Shown here: positions 1 to 10,019 of the stretch, piece after piece
How positions within the stretch are numbered: position 1 is the stretch's first letter
How the letters are laid out: the number at the start of each line of letters is the position of its first letter
Source of the DNA: Torreya grandis
Lineage: Eukaryota; Streptophyta; Pinopsida; Cupressales; Taxaceae
DNA: 64,000 bases
Direction: 5' to 3'
Assembly: GCA_037957365.1 (NCBI GenBank)
Contig: JARHVA010003166.1
Location: 186,001-250,000 of the forward strand
The notes under the pieces: model-generated
What the model was told of the DNA's origin: nothing
Database searches by the model: none
What the model saw: only the letters and a program-made list of their open reading frames with translations
Position numbers and translations under genes: made by a program

Positions 1-1979
1 TTTTAGATCATTTTTGGCTTATGCCTTAGAAAGTGTGAAGAGGGATTTTGGCTTGTAGATCAAGTACTAAAGAGGTAATCTAAGGTTGGTTTTAGGTTGT
101 TTAGGTACTCAAGAGAGAAATATATGTTTAAATTTAGTACTTGCCTTGGTATTAGGGCCTACCCCTCACTTCATAGTCTTGAAATGGTAAGAGTGTCAGG
201 TGCTTATCCAAAATATACCAAGTTTAGAGTTTATCCTCAACCAAAAAGTTGAGTTGGTTCTCTCCTTGGTGGTGAAATCTAAGTAGGATAGCTGGAAAGG
301 GGTAAGGTTACTAGTAGGTGATGAAATCATAGTTAAGTCTTGTCTCAGTTATGTTTTTATATGTTAATTATTTTGTGGTTTTTCTTAGGTGTGTAGTGAA
401 AAGTGTGAAATCTAGGATTAATTACCTTATTTCCTAAGTTATTAGATGAATTACGACAAGAAGATAATCAATGTATGCAAGGGGTTTATTTTATGCCCAA
501 AATGAAATTTTTAGATTTCATTTGATGAGAAAACAATAAAGGAAGAAAAAGGGAATGGGTTCCCACAAGGCATGCCAAAATGTTTTAATTAATTTTCACT
601 CATTTCTTAATTTTAAAAGTAAATAATGAAACTAGTAATAGGGTGTGTAGAAGAATACTTGATAAAGTGTGTGCATGAATTCAAATGATGGTGGGAACTC
701 CTTTATCTTAGATGGAATAACCTATAGATAATAAAGACACTAGTAAAGGGGGTTGTTAGATGGTTGGTTGAGTGAAGTGCCTAGTTTGAGCTAGATCTAA
801 GAAGTTTATTGCTTGCTAGGAAGCTGTCAATCCACCATTATAAAAATTAAGATGATATAAATAAAAAGAAAGGATACTTGAATTTAATGATATGAAAGTA
901 AATACATATGCAAGGGAGATAAAGTAAAAGCTTGTTTAAATAAAGTAACTAAAATAGAAAAAGTTGGTCAATACTTATATTATATGGTTGAGGTCTGGGC
1001 TAGAAAATTAGAAAAGATACTATAAGGTAGAAATAGAGAAAATTGGGTTTGGCTAGGTCTAAGGGGCTAAAAATAGATTGTTAAATATCTACAGCATAGT
1101 GAATATTAGTGGTTAGGTGAACTGTCATTGGTTTAGGTTGATCGTTAATAATTGGGTAACCATTGACAATTGAGGTGACCATTAGTGGTTATGCTAGTCA
1201 TCGGTGATTACTTATGTAAATTAGGAAATGATCAATATAAAAGGTATAGATTGGGTATTTGGGAAAATAGAGGTTTGTTATGCGGTTGAGGGGTAGAAAC
1301 AATATACTGATGGGTATGATAGGTTAGGTAGGTTATAAATAAGATAAATCAATGAAAACAAGTGAAAGATACTTGAATCTTGATGGTAGAATTCTAAAGT
1401 GATTTGGCCAAAGTGACAGTACTTTGGCTTTCAAAAGTGATTCTGATAGAGCTTTGGGTCTCCAATGATGTTGCTTACCTACTGAAAGGATGTTGAATAC
1501 CTATATGCAAGAGAGATTGGATGCAAGATTATATATTATTGATTCATTTCACTTCCTCCTCTTCTCCTTTTGTAGGATGAAGTTGCTAATTGGGGTGGAG
1601 GAAGTCACTAATTTGATAGCAAGATAAAGTTACCAATTCATGATTTTTAAAGCAAGTTTTAAAAGTAGGTTACCATTAAAGGAGATGATTATCTCACATA
1701 AATTTTTCATTTCTTTAATACTTTAAAATAGGCTTAGATACCTAAACGTAGAAGGTCATGCCAACCATCAATGGTTAGGCTGACCATCGGTAGTCAAGGG
1801 GCCAAAAGAAATAAGTTAAAAAGGGTGAATTAAGTGGTTTAGTTAAATTTGTTGAGTTATGGTTTTGATGGAGTTACGTTATTAAATGAGTCTAATTGAC
1901 TATGTGGTCTACTAGATACGAGGTCAGATGAGGTTCAAAAGGCAGTTTGACATCGAAAGTTGTCTATGCAATTTTCTAG
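1..1979. other. Degenerate non-coding DNA, probably 3' part of element G
   Basis: No reading frame with a recognisable domain was found on either strand. The stretch lies downstream (minus-strand sense) of the G protease remnant, where the related elements D and E also carry long non-coding DNA before their 3' LTR. It may therefore be the 3' untranslated part of G, whose 3' LTR would lie left of the window. The only visible structure is the scattered palindrome-like motif at about 1.1-1.8 kb. Confidence 0.35.
1095..1800. repeat. Scattered degenerate ACCATCGGTGGT-like palindromes
   Basis: Variants of a short near-palindrome built on CCATYRRTGGTC recur at least five times between about 1,100 and 1,210 and twice near 1,755-1,800, for example GACCATTAGTGGTTA and GACCATCGGTAGTC. 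They resemble the CCGACRTCGG palindromes of the Copia element in this window but are more decayed. No function is evident. They could be remains of a regulatory array in an LTR or untranslated region. Confidence 0.35.
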
Positions 1980-2875
1980 TGTCAACAATTTGAAAGGTTA
2001 GTTATCTAAAGGGAATGCATATACATACCCTTGATAACTGAATTTAATAATCATGAAAGGTGGAAGGGACATAATTCATGTCATGGATCTAAGGCTATCA
2101 TAATAACAAATTGTAATTAATATCATTAGACATAACTTGACACATTGTAACAAGAGGACATGGGCCTAAGGTGATATTCAATGAAATCTAGTCAAATCCA
2201 TGAATATTCATGTCTAAATGGGTGAGGTCATTTTTTATTATGCCTAGAAAATTTGAGAAGGATATATTATATATGTTCAAACCAAATCCATTATCAATAA
2301 ACACACATTTCACCACTTTATTTTGTATAAAAACTTGGATATACAAGAGTAAATAATGGATGATAATATGACATGGAAGAAGGTCTTATTTTTCAAAAGA
2401 AATGTTTTCCTCACTCCATAAAATTGTATTAAATATATAATCTACATAATGAGATTCAACATTATTTGGTAAAAGAGTGGTCCATAAAGATTCATATAAA
2501 ATATCCTTTTACATCAGTGTTATTTGTAAAAAATCTAATAGGGAAGTTTTTGCATTAATATTATTTAGTTCATATAAAATATCAATGGATTTTGGTTGAT
2601 TAATTTTCCCTAGTGAAGAAGAAGGTATATATGAACCTCTACATCATCTAATTTTAACAACATGAACATCATGAGGTGTATGTACATAAAATGAAAAAGA
2701 ACTATGTTGAACATTATGATAATATAAATTATTTTGTAAGTGAATTTTTTTAAAGGTAACCTTGGGAACACCATTGCATGCAAATAAAAATGTTCATATT
2801 GTATTACATCATGAAAATTAAAAGAGCTATGTGCAATATGGAATAAAAATTTATTTATGAAACCCATTATAGTTA
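1980..2875 (-). pseudogene. Element G: Tat-like Ty3/gypsy gag-protease remnant
   Basis: Read on the minus strand from about 2,870 to 1,980, the DNA gives a broken but recognisable gag C-terminal/protease segment. It includes a spacer like DLLPCH, the aspartic protease core VFIDNGFGLN (codons at about 2,288-2,305, with the DNG triad typical of Tat/Ogre-type proteases), a GPCPLV segment and a YNLLL-x-RPWIH-like end near 2,050-2,110. In the family this protease cleaves the Gag-Pol polyprotein. Several in-frame stops and frame changes make it non-functional. No RT, RNase H or integrase follows. The family call rests on motif order and on similarity to the D and E copies at 10.0 and 16.8 kb. Confidence 0.6.
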
Positions 2876-3719
2876 AAATATTTAAAAAAAGTAAGAATAT
2901 TTATTATAGTGATATATAATGAATCAATATAATTATGACTATGTACATAAGATAAATTAGGAAAAGCTACTATCTAAGAAGACAATGCAAACATAAATCA
3001 AAGATAAAGAGTGATCTAGGTAAGGGTTTGAATGATTTCTAGGCTCTCAGATATACTTGCTTGTTTGTTGATTAGTGTTGGCCTAATGTTTTACAGAATT
3101 AAATATAGAGGTAAAACCATGCTTGTAACACACTAATCCTAGTTTTGAAGGTAAGTTGAGAGTAACTTCCCTAACAAATACACTTGTCTTAGGTGCACTC
3201 AAATTAGAAAGATAAAAAAAGTCTTCTTATTTATTTAACTAAGGGGATTCTAGTATTTTTAATATATCATGAGGTATATGTAAATTAAAGTCTATGTTTA
3301 CTTTTATACTATGGTTATGAGTATTGGAGTAAAACCCCTCACACCATGATGTCTATAAAAATAAAAATACATAGCCCTTCACAATAATCACTAAATAATT
3401 TTAAAACTATCAGAACATAGTTTATAAAATAAGCAAAGAAAAATAAAAATAAAGTAAAAGTAGGGTGAAATATTTTTGAATATGAACATAATAAAATTCA
3501 ACTCAAAGTGTAAAGAAATAGCCTCTTTGTTGGTATCTATCTGAGGTGACAAGACAATAATTTTTAGTTTCAAATTAATCAAAATTTAGAAAAAGTTGAA
3601 TCATTATACTATGAATAGTATCCAAGGTTGAGGATTGTATTATTTTAGTTTCAAGAATTTATATAATTAAACTAAAAACCTAAGTCAAAAACCAAAAAGC
3701 AACAAGCAATGTTTTAATT
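2876..3719 (-). other. Element G 5' leader and N-terminal gag region, decayed
   Basis: This AT-rich DNA lies between the G primer binding site and the G protease remnant. By position it should hold the 5' leader and gag N-terminus of G. I see only short frames and no domain. Its last part, rich in AAACC and AAAAAC runs before the primer site, resembles the leader of element B near 33.1-33.3 kb. Confidence 0.35.
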
Positions 3720-3737
3720 ATAATGGGTTCACCAAAA
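3720..3737 (-). other. Element G primer binding site (candidate)
   Basis: Directly left of the TG that opens the neighbouring LTR, the minus strand reads TTTTGGTGAACCC. The same signature follows the LTR of B (TTTTGGTGAATTTGAC at 33,306) and of D (TATTGGTGAACCT at 12,183). A tRNA-complementary site starting with TGG 2-3 nt after the LTR is the usual arrangement. The tRNA was not identified. Confidence 0.5.
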
Positions 3738-4436
3738 TGTTTACACTAGAATTAATTATGAATTACAATTAACTCAAAATAGAAATATAAACTATTGAAA
3801 TATCATATAGGATGATATAAAATAGAATACAATAAAATACAAAGATTCACATAATTTACATAATTTGTAAATTTGTAAAAAGTATAAACTAGGGTTAGGG
3901 TTAGATAACTATCCTTGAAATTATTTATTTTAGTTTGTATTGAATTTTTTTGAACTATGACTATCTCAAAAGACATGAAAATATAGATGTATTATAAAAT
4001 AGTGTCTCACTATCTAATAGGACAAGTCTACAGGAGGCATATAAGAATGTAGTGTGTTGTTGTCTATCTACTATGACTTTATCTTGCTAGGCTATGTGAT
4101 AAATCTAAAATTATGGGTTTGTTTATTTGTGTTTATATGCAACATGAATTTGGGTAGATCCTAAATTTATGTACAAAATACATGTAAAATTATGAACCTA
4201 ATATTTCACAAATAGACAAAAAGAGATCAAATGCAAAAAAGGGGGAAAATGAGGGAAGTGAGAATGGCTAAGCTATCATTAGAAAACCTCATGTTGATTG
4301 AGTGTTGCCTCTATATCCCAAAGGGCCTTAGGTTGATGTAGTTATCCCTTTAGGTAAGATCATATGAATGTAACTAGAACAATTTACTAGAGTGATTGAC
4401 AAGGTATGCTCTCAACATGCAATAAAATAATGTTAG

Positions 4437-4441
4437 ACTTG
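4437..4441. repeat. Target-site duplication of Copia element F, left copy
   Basis: ACTTG directly precedes the 5' LTR and is repeated exactly after the 3' LTR at 8391-8395, as expected for a 5-bp integrase-made duplication. Confidence 0.92.
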
Positions 4442-5163
4442 TGTTAGGGTGTGGAGCTAAAAGCTTCAACTATTTGCAGACACGAAGAAGAGGATGCTGA
4501 ATAACTAGAAGCACCAGCGTTGGCAACATGACCGACATCGGTCAGATGCAGTGCAGAAGGCAACTGGAGATGATAGCTAGTCGGCCGATGTCGATAGCAC
4601 CAGGCAAGCAGGGACCGGCGTCGGTCACCTGTGTGTTCCAAAACTACTGTTGACAAACAGTTAGTTAAGTGAAGCAAGTGTTTGCATGTCAAATGACTAA
4701 TTATAGTCATGAGCTATGTGTCTAATTATTACAGTTAGATTTCTATTTTTGTAACCATGGGATTCTATTTAAAGACCCATAAGGCATGTATTGTAATTAC
4801 CAAGAAGGCAAGTAAAAGCATTGAAGCAAGCAAGGTCTAGGAGATCTACAGGTGTAAGGTCAAGGAGATCAGCTGAAGCATTTAAGGAGGGATAATAACT
4901 CAGGCTATAGATTTGTTGTGTTGAGCAAGAGAGAGAGGGAAGAAGGTCTTGAGGTGTGGCAAGCCTTTGAGGTGGAGGAAGAAGTGGCATCTTCCTTATT
5001 GTATTTTCTTCTAGTAAAATCTAATACAAGAGTGTGTATTGTCTCTCAAATTCTTTGTTGTCTCAAGTTTCTAGTTACTTAATCATTTTGGTATAATTCT
5101 GTGTTTAATTGCTTATAAGAAAATAATCAATTGTGCTTCCGTTGGATAAGGGGTCACCTAACA
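4442..5163 (+). repeat. Copia element F 5' LTR
   Basis: This 722-bp LTR is the same length as its partner at 7669-8390, with terminal inverted TGTTAGG/CCTAACA. The first ~300 bp (U3) hold CCGACATCGG-type palindromes and differ from the partner at about 39 sites, mostly transitions. From about 4,745 to 5,090, covering the TATA box and downstream, only about four differences are seen. Confidence 0.92.
4766..4773 (+). promoter_or_regulatory. TATA-like box of Copia LTR
   Basis: TATTTAAA lies about 325 bp into the LTR, at the start of the block most conserved between the two LTRs (the same motif is near 7,993-8,000). Position and sequence fit the LTR promoter, with transcription starting some 25-35 bp downstream. 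Confidence 0.5.
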
Positions 5164-5165
5164 GT

Positions 5166-5177
5166 TGGTATCAGAGC
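5166..5177 (+). other. Primer binding site for initiator tRNA-Met
   Basis: TGGTATCAGAGC begins two bases after the LTR end. This is the standard plant Copia primer site, complementary to the 3' end of initiator tRNA-Met, and it sets the plus orientation of element F. Confidence 0.93.
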
Positions 5178-5253
5178 TATGGTTTGTAGGAAGCAGGTTA
5201 TTTTTTGATTACAGGTCATTCACAAGGTTTTCTAATTGAGTGGGAGTTCAGCA

Positions 5254-5990
5254 ATGGTAGAAGAAAGTAAGCTACGAATGGAGAAGTTTAATGGCAAGAA
5301 TTATCAACACTAGAGGATGCAGATTGAGGATTATCTGTATCAAAAGGATCTGTACTTACCATTGGGTGGGGTTACATGCAAGCCCCCAGATATGAAGGAT
5401 GAAGAATGGAGTGTTCTTGATCGAAAGGCTCTCAGTTCCATAAGGCTGAGCCTTGCATCGTCTGTGATTTTTAGCTTATCACAGTGCAAGACAATGGAAG
5501 AGTTGATAAAGTCCTTGGCAAATTTATATGAAAAGCCCTCAGCTTCTAATAAGGTATATCTTATGAAGTAGCTATTTAATTTGCAAATGTAGGAAGGTGG
5601 ATCGGTACATACTCATCTCAGTGATTTCCATGGTTTGGTAAACCAATTAGCTTCAGTCAATATTGTTTTTGATGATGAGGTAAAGGCTCTCTTGATTTTA
5701 TGTTCTTTGCCTAAAAGTTGGGATAGTCTAGTTATGGTAGTAAGTAATTCTGCATCTGCATCTAAAATCTTAAAAGTTGATGATGTTGTGAGTGTGATCT
5801 TGAATGAGGAAATACACAGGAGAAGCATAGGTGAATCATCAGGGAATGCTCTAAGTGCAAAAATAGGGGAAGGCAAAGGGAGAAGGTTAGGCAAGGTAAA
5901 TCAAGGTCGAGAAGGAGATCCAAGTCCAAAGGTGTTACCTGCTAGTTTTGTGGAAAGAAAGGACATACAAAGAAGGAGTGTTGGTTGAGA
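5254..5990 (+). pseudogene. gag: Copia gag (nucleocapsid precursor), broken
   Basis: The start was chosen at the ATG 88 bp after the primer site, giving MVEESKLRMEKFNGKNY, the usual Copia gag opening. The UBN2-type gag body follows, with DLYLPLGG, a VLDRKALSSIRLSL segment and HLSDFHGLVNQL. A basic RSRRRSKSK stretch and a CX2CX4HX4C zinc knuckle (5940-5981; C-stop-FCGKKGHTKKEC) end it. Four in-frame stops are all TAG: at 5311 (TGG position), 5569, 5590 and 5943 (CAG positions). A frameshift lies near 5,880-5,895, so the knuckle is in the same frame as the protease and not in the frame of the gag body. Gag would form the virus-like particle. This copy cannot make a full protein. Confidence 0.88.
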
Positions 5991-6806
5991 GATAAAGAGA
6001 ATCAACATGCAGGTATTAAAGAAGCAAAGGATGCAAATATTGTGGTACAGGATGCTCTCATACTTTCTTTGGATAGTCAGGGAGGATCATGGATTTTAGA
6101 TTCTGGTTCATCTTTTCATGCATCCCCAAACAGAGATTTGTTCCATGAGTATGAACAGGGAGACTTTGGAGTGATTTATTTAGGGGATGGTACACCCTAT
6201 CAGATAGTTGGCAAAGGGAAAGTGCAGCTGAGATTGCAGATTGACAACACATGGGTGTTGAAGGAGGTCATGCATGTTCTAATTTTGAAGCAAAGTTTAA
6301 TTTCTATTGGAAGGTTGGGTGATGAGGGATGCACAATAACCCTCATAGTGGACTCTTGGAAGGTTACCAAGGGTGCACTTATTCTAGCAAGAGGTAAGAA
6401 AGTAGATACTCTTTATATGTCTACTTGTATTGCTGATTCTACTTCTGGTTTATCTACTTCAGTTGTAGATTTGAAGATGTGGCTTAATAGGCTTGGTCAC
6501 ATGAACAAGAAGGGAATGGACGTTCTTGATTCAAAAGCTATGTGTTCAGATTCAAAAAGCATAGATAGAGTTCATTGCAGGAAAAGGAAATTTGATGCTT
6601 TTGATAGGAACAAAGAAGTTTTGGTGTTTATGGAGGAGATGAAGGATAGAGATCAGTCACAGGGGCTGAATAAATCTGAGCAGGGCAGCATGGATAGAGG
6701 TTTGATCCAAGATGAGCTCATGGATGAAAAAATCATCACTTGCAAAAAAACACAGGTACCGACACCGGTGCTCCCATGGCACCGATGTCGGCCAGATAGA
6801 AACTGA
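5991..6806 (+). pseudogene. Copia protease and GAG-pre-integrase fragment
   Basis: In the frame of the zinc knuckle, the protease motif GSWILDSGSSFHAS lies near 6,090-6,125 (catalytic D-S-G), followed by an LGDG segment and a HVL...SIGRL segment. The GAG-pre-integrase domain is recognised by MWLNRLGHMNKKGM near 6,475-6,520, close to the canonical LWHxRLGHMSxxGM. After that the integrase core is absent. The frame runs on through unrelated sequence to a stop at 6,804-6,806, so integrase was lost by internal deletion. The frame is open over 270 codons, unlike the gag part. The last ~70 residues come from the palindrome-rich insert and are unlikely to be functional protein. Confidence 0.85.
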
Positions 6807-7000
6807 CATCGGTCATGTGTAGACCAACAGGGTCGGTAGGTCGGGTAGGAGAAGTCTGACATCGATCAGAAGGACCGACGTCGGTAGGGGGGACACTGGC
6901 GTCGCCTAGGGAAATGACGTCGGCAGTCAGGGTCAGTGCAAGGAACTGACATCGATTGGGAGCAGACTCGGAGATGGCCGAGATCGGTCACTGGAACAGA
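6750..7000. repeat. CpG-rich cluster of CCGACRTCGG palindromes in element F
   Basis: Within about 250 bp there are eight or more variants of a palindrome centred on GACGTC or GACATC, such as ACCGACGTCGGT, CTGACATCGGTC and ACCGATGTCGGC. The same motif occurs three to four times in the first 200 bp of each LTR. The stretch is far richer in CpG than its surroundings. The GACGTC core resembles the ACGT core bound by plant bZIP factors; that link is inference only. Confidence 0.6.
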
Positions 7001-7119
7001 TGATGGGTGGACAGCAAGCTATCAATGAGTCTCAAACACCCATATGAAGGTCAAAAATGGTAAGTGAACCTCATATTCATTGTTCACCTTCTTTATATTG
7101 CTTACTGATAGTCAAGAAC

Positions 7120-7668
7120 TAGGAAGATGGAAGAAGCAATGCAGGTAAAATCTAGAAATAGTGGGAGCTTGGCATGGATGAGGAGTGTGAGTCCTTGGAA
7201 AAGAACCAAATAGGTATTTGTTGGTAGAGTTGTCAACTGGAAGAAAGCACTGGATAGAGGGATGGATTCCCATATTAGAGAAGAGAGTGAATGGACACGT
7301 GAGACAGAAGGCTATGGTATATGGTCTTGATTAGGCTACAGAACAATGGAGGTTTGACCATTGTATTTATCTTTACCAAGTTGGATAATATTAGCTACAT
7401 TATCCTGTTACTATATTATGTTACTTGTTGCAGGGTTTCATATAAAGGGAGTTTTTTGAGCTAAGGGTAGAGTTGGTTCAGAAGTATGTCATGAAGAATT
7501 TGGGAGCAGCAAAATTCTTTTGGCATAAGTGACAAGTTAAGCATCATAGGTTTTAGTGATGGTTGGTCTTCAAGAGTGACTTTGAAGAGGGATACAGATC
7601 CAAAGGAACAAAATAGATGGTGTACAGGTACAGGTACAGTAGCAGCTATTTATCTCCAAGTGGGAGAT
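7120..7668 (+). pseudogene. Copia reverse transcriptase / RNase H scraps
   Basis: Short pieces, in changing frames, match the order of Copia pol. MEEAMQ begins near 7,127. MDEE...SLEKNQ lies near 7,175-7,215, in place of the usual SLxxNxTWxLV. LVELSTGRKHW is near 7,220-7,255 and a KRVNG segment near 7,280. A degenerate thumb-like KYVMKNLGAAK lies near 7,480-7,515. The end KEQNRWCTGT...VGD sits just before the polypurine tract, where RNase H normally stops. Most of RT, including the YVDD catalytic centre, is missing or unrecognisable. Read as a heavily deleted pol remnant; no piece is functional. Confidence 0.6.
7658..7668 (+). other. Copia polypurine tract
   Basis: AAGTGGGAGAT abuts the 3' LTR start, the usual Copia plus-strand priming site. 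Confidence 0.85.
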
Positions 7669-8390
7669 TATTAGGGTGTGGAGCTAAAATCTTCAATTAT
7701 TTGTAGACACGAAAAAGAGGATGCTGAAGAACCAGAAGCACCAGCGTCAGTAGCATGACCGACGTCGGTTAAATGTAGTGTAGAAGGCAACCAATGATGG
7801 TAGCTAGTCGGCCGATGTCGGCAGCACCAAGCAAGCAAGGACCGACGTCAGTCGCCTGTGTGTTCCAAAACTGTTGTTGACGAACAATCAGTTAAGTGAA
7901 GCGAGTGTTTGCATGTCAAACAACTAATTATAGTCACGAGCTATGTGTCTAATTATTGTAGTTAGATTTCTATTTTTGTAACCATGGGATTCTATTTAAA
8001 GACCCATAAGGCATGTATTGTAATTACCAAGAAGGCAAGTAAAAGCATTGAAGCAAGCAAGGTCTAGGAGATCTACAGGTGTAAGGTCAAGGAGATCAGC
8101 TGAAGCATTCAAGGAGGGATAATAACTCAGGCTATAGAGTTGTTGTGTTGAGCAAGAGAGAGAGGGAAGAAGGTCTTGAGGTGTGGCAAGCCTTTGAGGT
8201 GGAGGAAGAAGTGGCATCTTCCTTATTGTATTTTCTTCTAGTAATATCTAATACAAGAGTGTGTATTGTCTCTCAAATTCTTTGATGTCTCAAGTTTCTA
8301 GTTACTTAATCATTCTCATATAATTCCGTGTTTAATTGCTTATAATAAAGTAATCAATTATGGTTTCATTGGATAAGGGGTCACCTAACA
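7669..8390 (+). repeat. Copia element F 3' LTR
   Basis: A 722-bp partner of the 5' LTR. Its first bases are TATTAGG, the terminal TG having changed to TA by transition, and it ends in CACCTAACA. Differences from the 5' LTR are concentrated in the first ~300 bp and in the last ~75 bp. Confidence 0.92.
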
Positions 8391-8395
8391 ACTTG
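8391..8395. repeat. Target-site duplication of Copia element F, right copy
   Basis: ACTTG is identical to 4437-4441. Confidence 0.92.
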
Positions 8396-8653
8396 GTTAA
8401 AGACTATAAAATTGTAATAGAGAAATTTACTCAAAATATAGATGCTTTTAAAATACAAAAGATAGGTTATTTATAATATAATTCTAGGTAGGTTCAAGTG
8501 TGAACCTTGATTTTATTTTATAGATAAATCTTTAAAATGTTTCCAATAACTGAGCTATTGATATACATGGGAAAGTTGTTAAGAACTGTGTTATTTTAAA
8601 AGATAGCCATTAGGGTACATGAGGCAAGTCTACACTACTGGATAGGGACAACA

Positions 8654-8668
8654 TCCACCTTTTTCTAC
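8654..8668 (-). other. Element D polypurine tract (candidate)
   Basis: The minus strand reads GTAGAAAAAGGTGGA and then TGTTGTCC, a purine tract abutting a TG. It corresponds in place to the tracts of E (14,024) and B (25,109). Confidence 0.45.
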
Positions 8669-10019
8669 CTTGTATGAACTTATCCTAAAAGGATAAAGGC
8701 TTCTAAAAAAAGAGTGAAAATAAAGTATCTGCTAAATAAGGATGAATAGGAATGGAATAAGGAAGTATGGAATACGTTATTAGCAATTGCAAGATTTTGA
8801 AGGTTTTTTTAGATATTGCAAGTTACAAGAATGGTGAATTTGCCAAGCAAGGTAAATATTTTATGGAAAATAACTATCAAGCAATTAATTATTAAATTTT
8901 AGTGTATACATTCAATAAATTAGGCATATAATAAGATATAATCTATAAGTAAGCAAGTAATATTGATATATTTTATGTAATGTAAGGAACTAAGATATGA
9001 AAAATAAGGGATATCCAAAAAATGATAGAACCTATGTCAAATGATTACCCTCATGAACTTACTAAGGTTAAAACATATAGTATGAGGCCTATTATTTTTT
9101 TGTATCTGAGAATTATTAGCCTATATGCACTGGGATGAGTTTGGCATAATCAAACAATAATGCAGTGTGTTATTATATAGACAAAGTTCTTTTATCTATT
9201 TATAATTTATACATCTGAGATAGTTAAAGGACCTATAACTATGTATAGAAATAGAAACCTCTATGTTTTATAGTCAATCACATACTCTTGTGAATAAAAT
9301 TTTATATTAACTAAATATATACATAAATACTAAGTATACTGATAATATACTAACGAATGCAAATAAAATATATGAATCATGCATAAGTCTTGATTTTTAA
9401 GTTTTATAGAATATTTTCTTTTATATTTTTTCATATATAAATTTGAGAAATAGAAAGAAGGAACTAGCCAATTAGTCTTGAAAGAGACTTACAATCAATA
9501 TGTCCTATATCTACTATAGGCAGGGTGACCTTTGATGAATGGAAAATGTTATATGATTGTGACTGAGTGGAGTTGGATTCAGAATCTAAATAATGATTTA
9601 CATTCCATAAGATCCACTATCATGATAATGATCTATAACATATTATGCATGTTGTTGATCATGTTGAAATCAAGAGATTTTTTGAACCCACCATAGAGTG
9701 TATGAATTCTATGTTGGTTTTATATGTGAACCACCCTTAATTCCCTATAATACCAATGAAGGATGTGCAAGAGTAGAGAGACATTCTATAGAATATATGA
9801 AAAATATTTTCTAAAGTGGCCTTTCAAGGATAAGCCTCCTTGGAAGGGAAGACACTTGTTTGTGAACTTTTTGAGTAGGTTGAACCCTTTTAGGTAGCTC
9901 AACTAATCTTATGTATGTGAACCATATATTTTTATTATAGGGGGTATTCATATGGGATGCCCCTAAATGTGATGACCTTATTAGCATAGATATTATTTAT
10001 ACTAATGAAATACTAAAGG
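8669..10019 (-). other. Element D 3' non-coding region
   Basis: No coding domain is seen. From about 9,100 on, the DNA aligns by eye with the same part of element E (about 15,900-16,770), including CACTATCATGATAAT and a following GGAGTGTATGAA in both. It is therefore shared 3' sequence of a gag-protease-only element family, not host DNA. Confidence 0.5.

Larger units (their letters stand above)
4442..8390 (+). mobile_element. Element F: complete-ended, internally deleted Ty1/copia retrotransposon
   Basis: This 3,949-bp element has two LTRs of 722 bp with TGTTAGG...CCTAACA ends, a TGGTATCAGAGC primer site, an AAGTGGGAGAT polypurine tract and a perfect ACTTG TSD. Inside are gag, a CCHC knuckle, protease and GAG-pre-integrase segments, then a CpG-rich palindromic stretch, then only scraps of RT and RNase H. 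The integrase and most of pol are missing, and the rest carries stops and a frameshift, so it could move only with help from another element, if at all. It inserted in the LTR between elements G and D. Confidence 0.92.
3738..8653 (-). repeat. LTR between elements G and D, split by the Copia insertion
   Basis: The sequence starts with TGTTTACACTAG next to a primer binding site and ends at 8,653 in GACAACA, directly before a pyrimidine run that is a polypurine tract on the minus strand. Without the Copia insert and its TSD copy it is about 962 bp (3738-4441 plus 8396-8653). It would be the 5' LTR of G and the 3' LTR of D at once. Sequence similarity to the 12.2-14.0 kb LTR is weak by eye, so the assignment rests mainly on the flanking signals. 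Confidence 0.4.

Noticed and set aside
4769..8217. Two nearly identical 73-codon minus-strand frames at 4,769-4,990 and 7,996-8,217
   Set aside because: They are the reverse strand of the conserved middle part of the two Copia LTRs. Their likeness reflects LTR identity; no domain or start context supports a protein.
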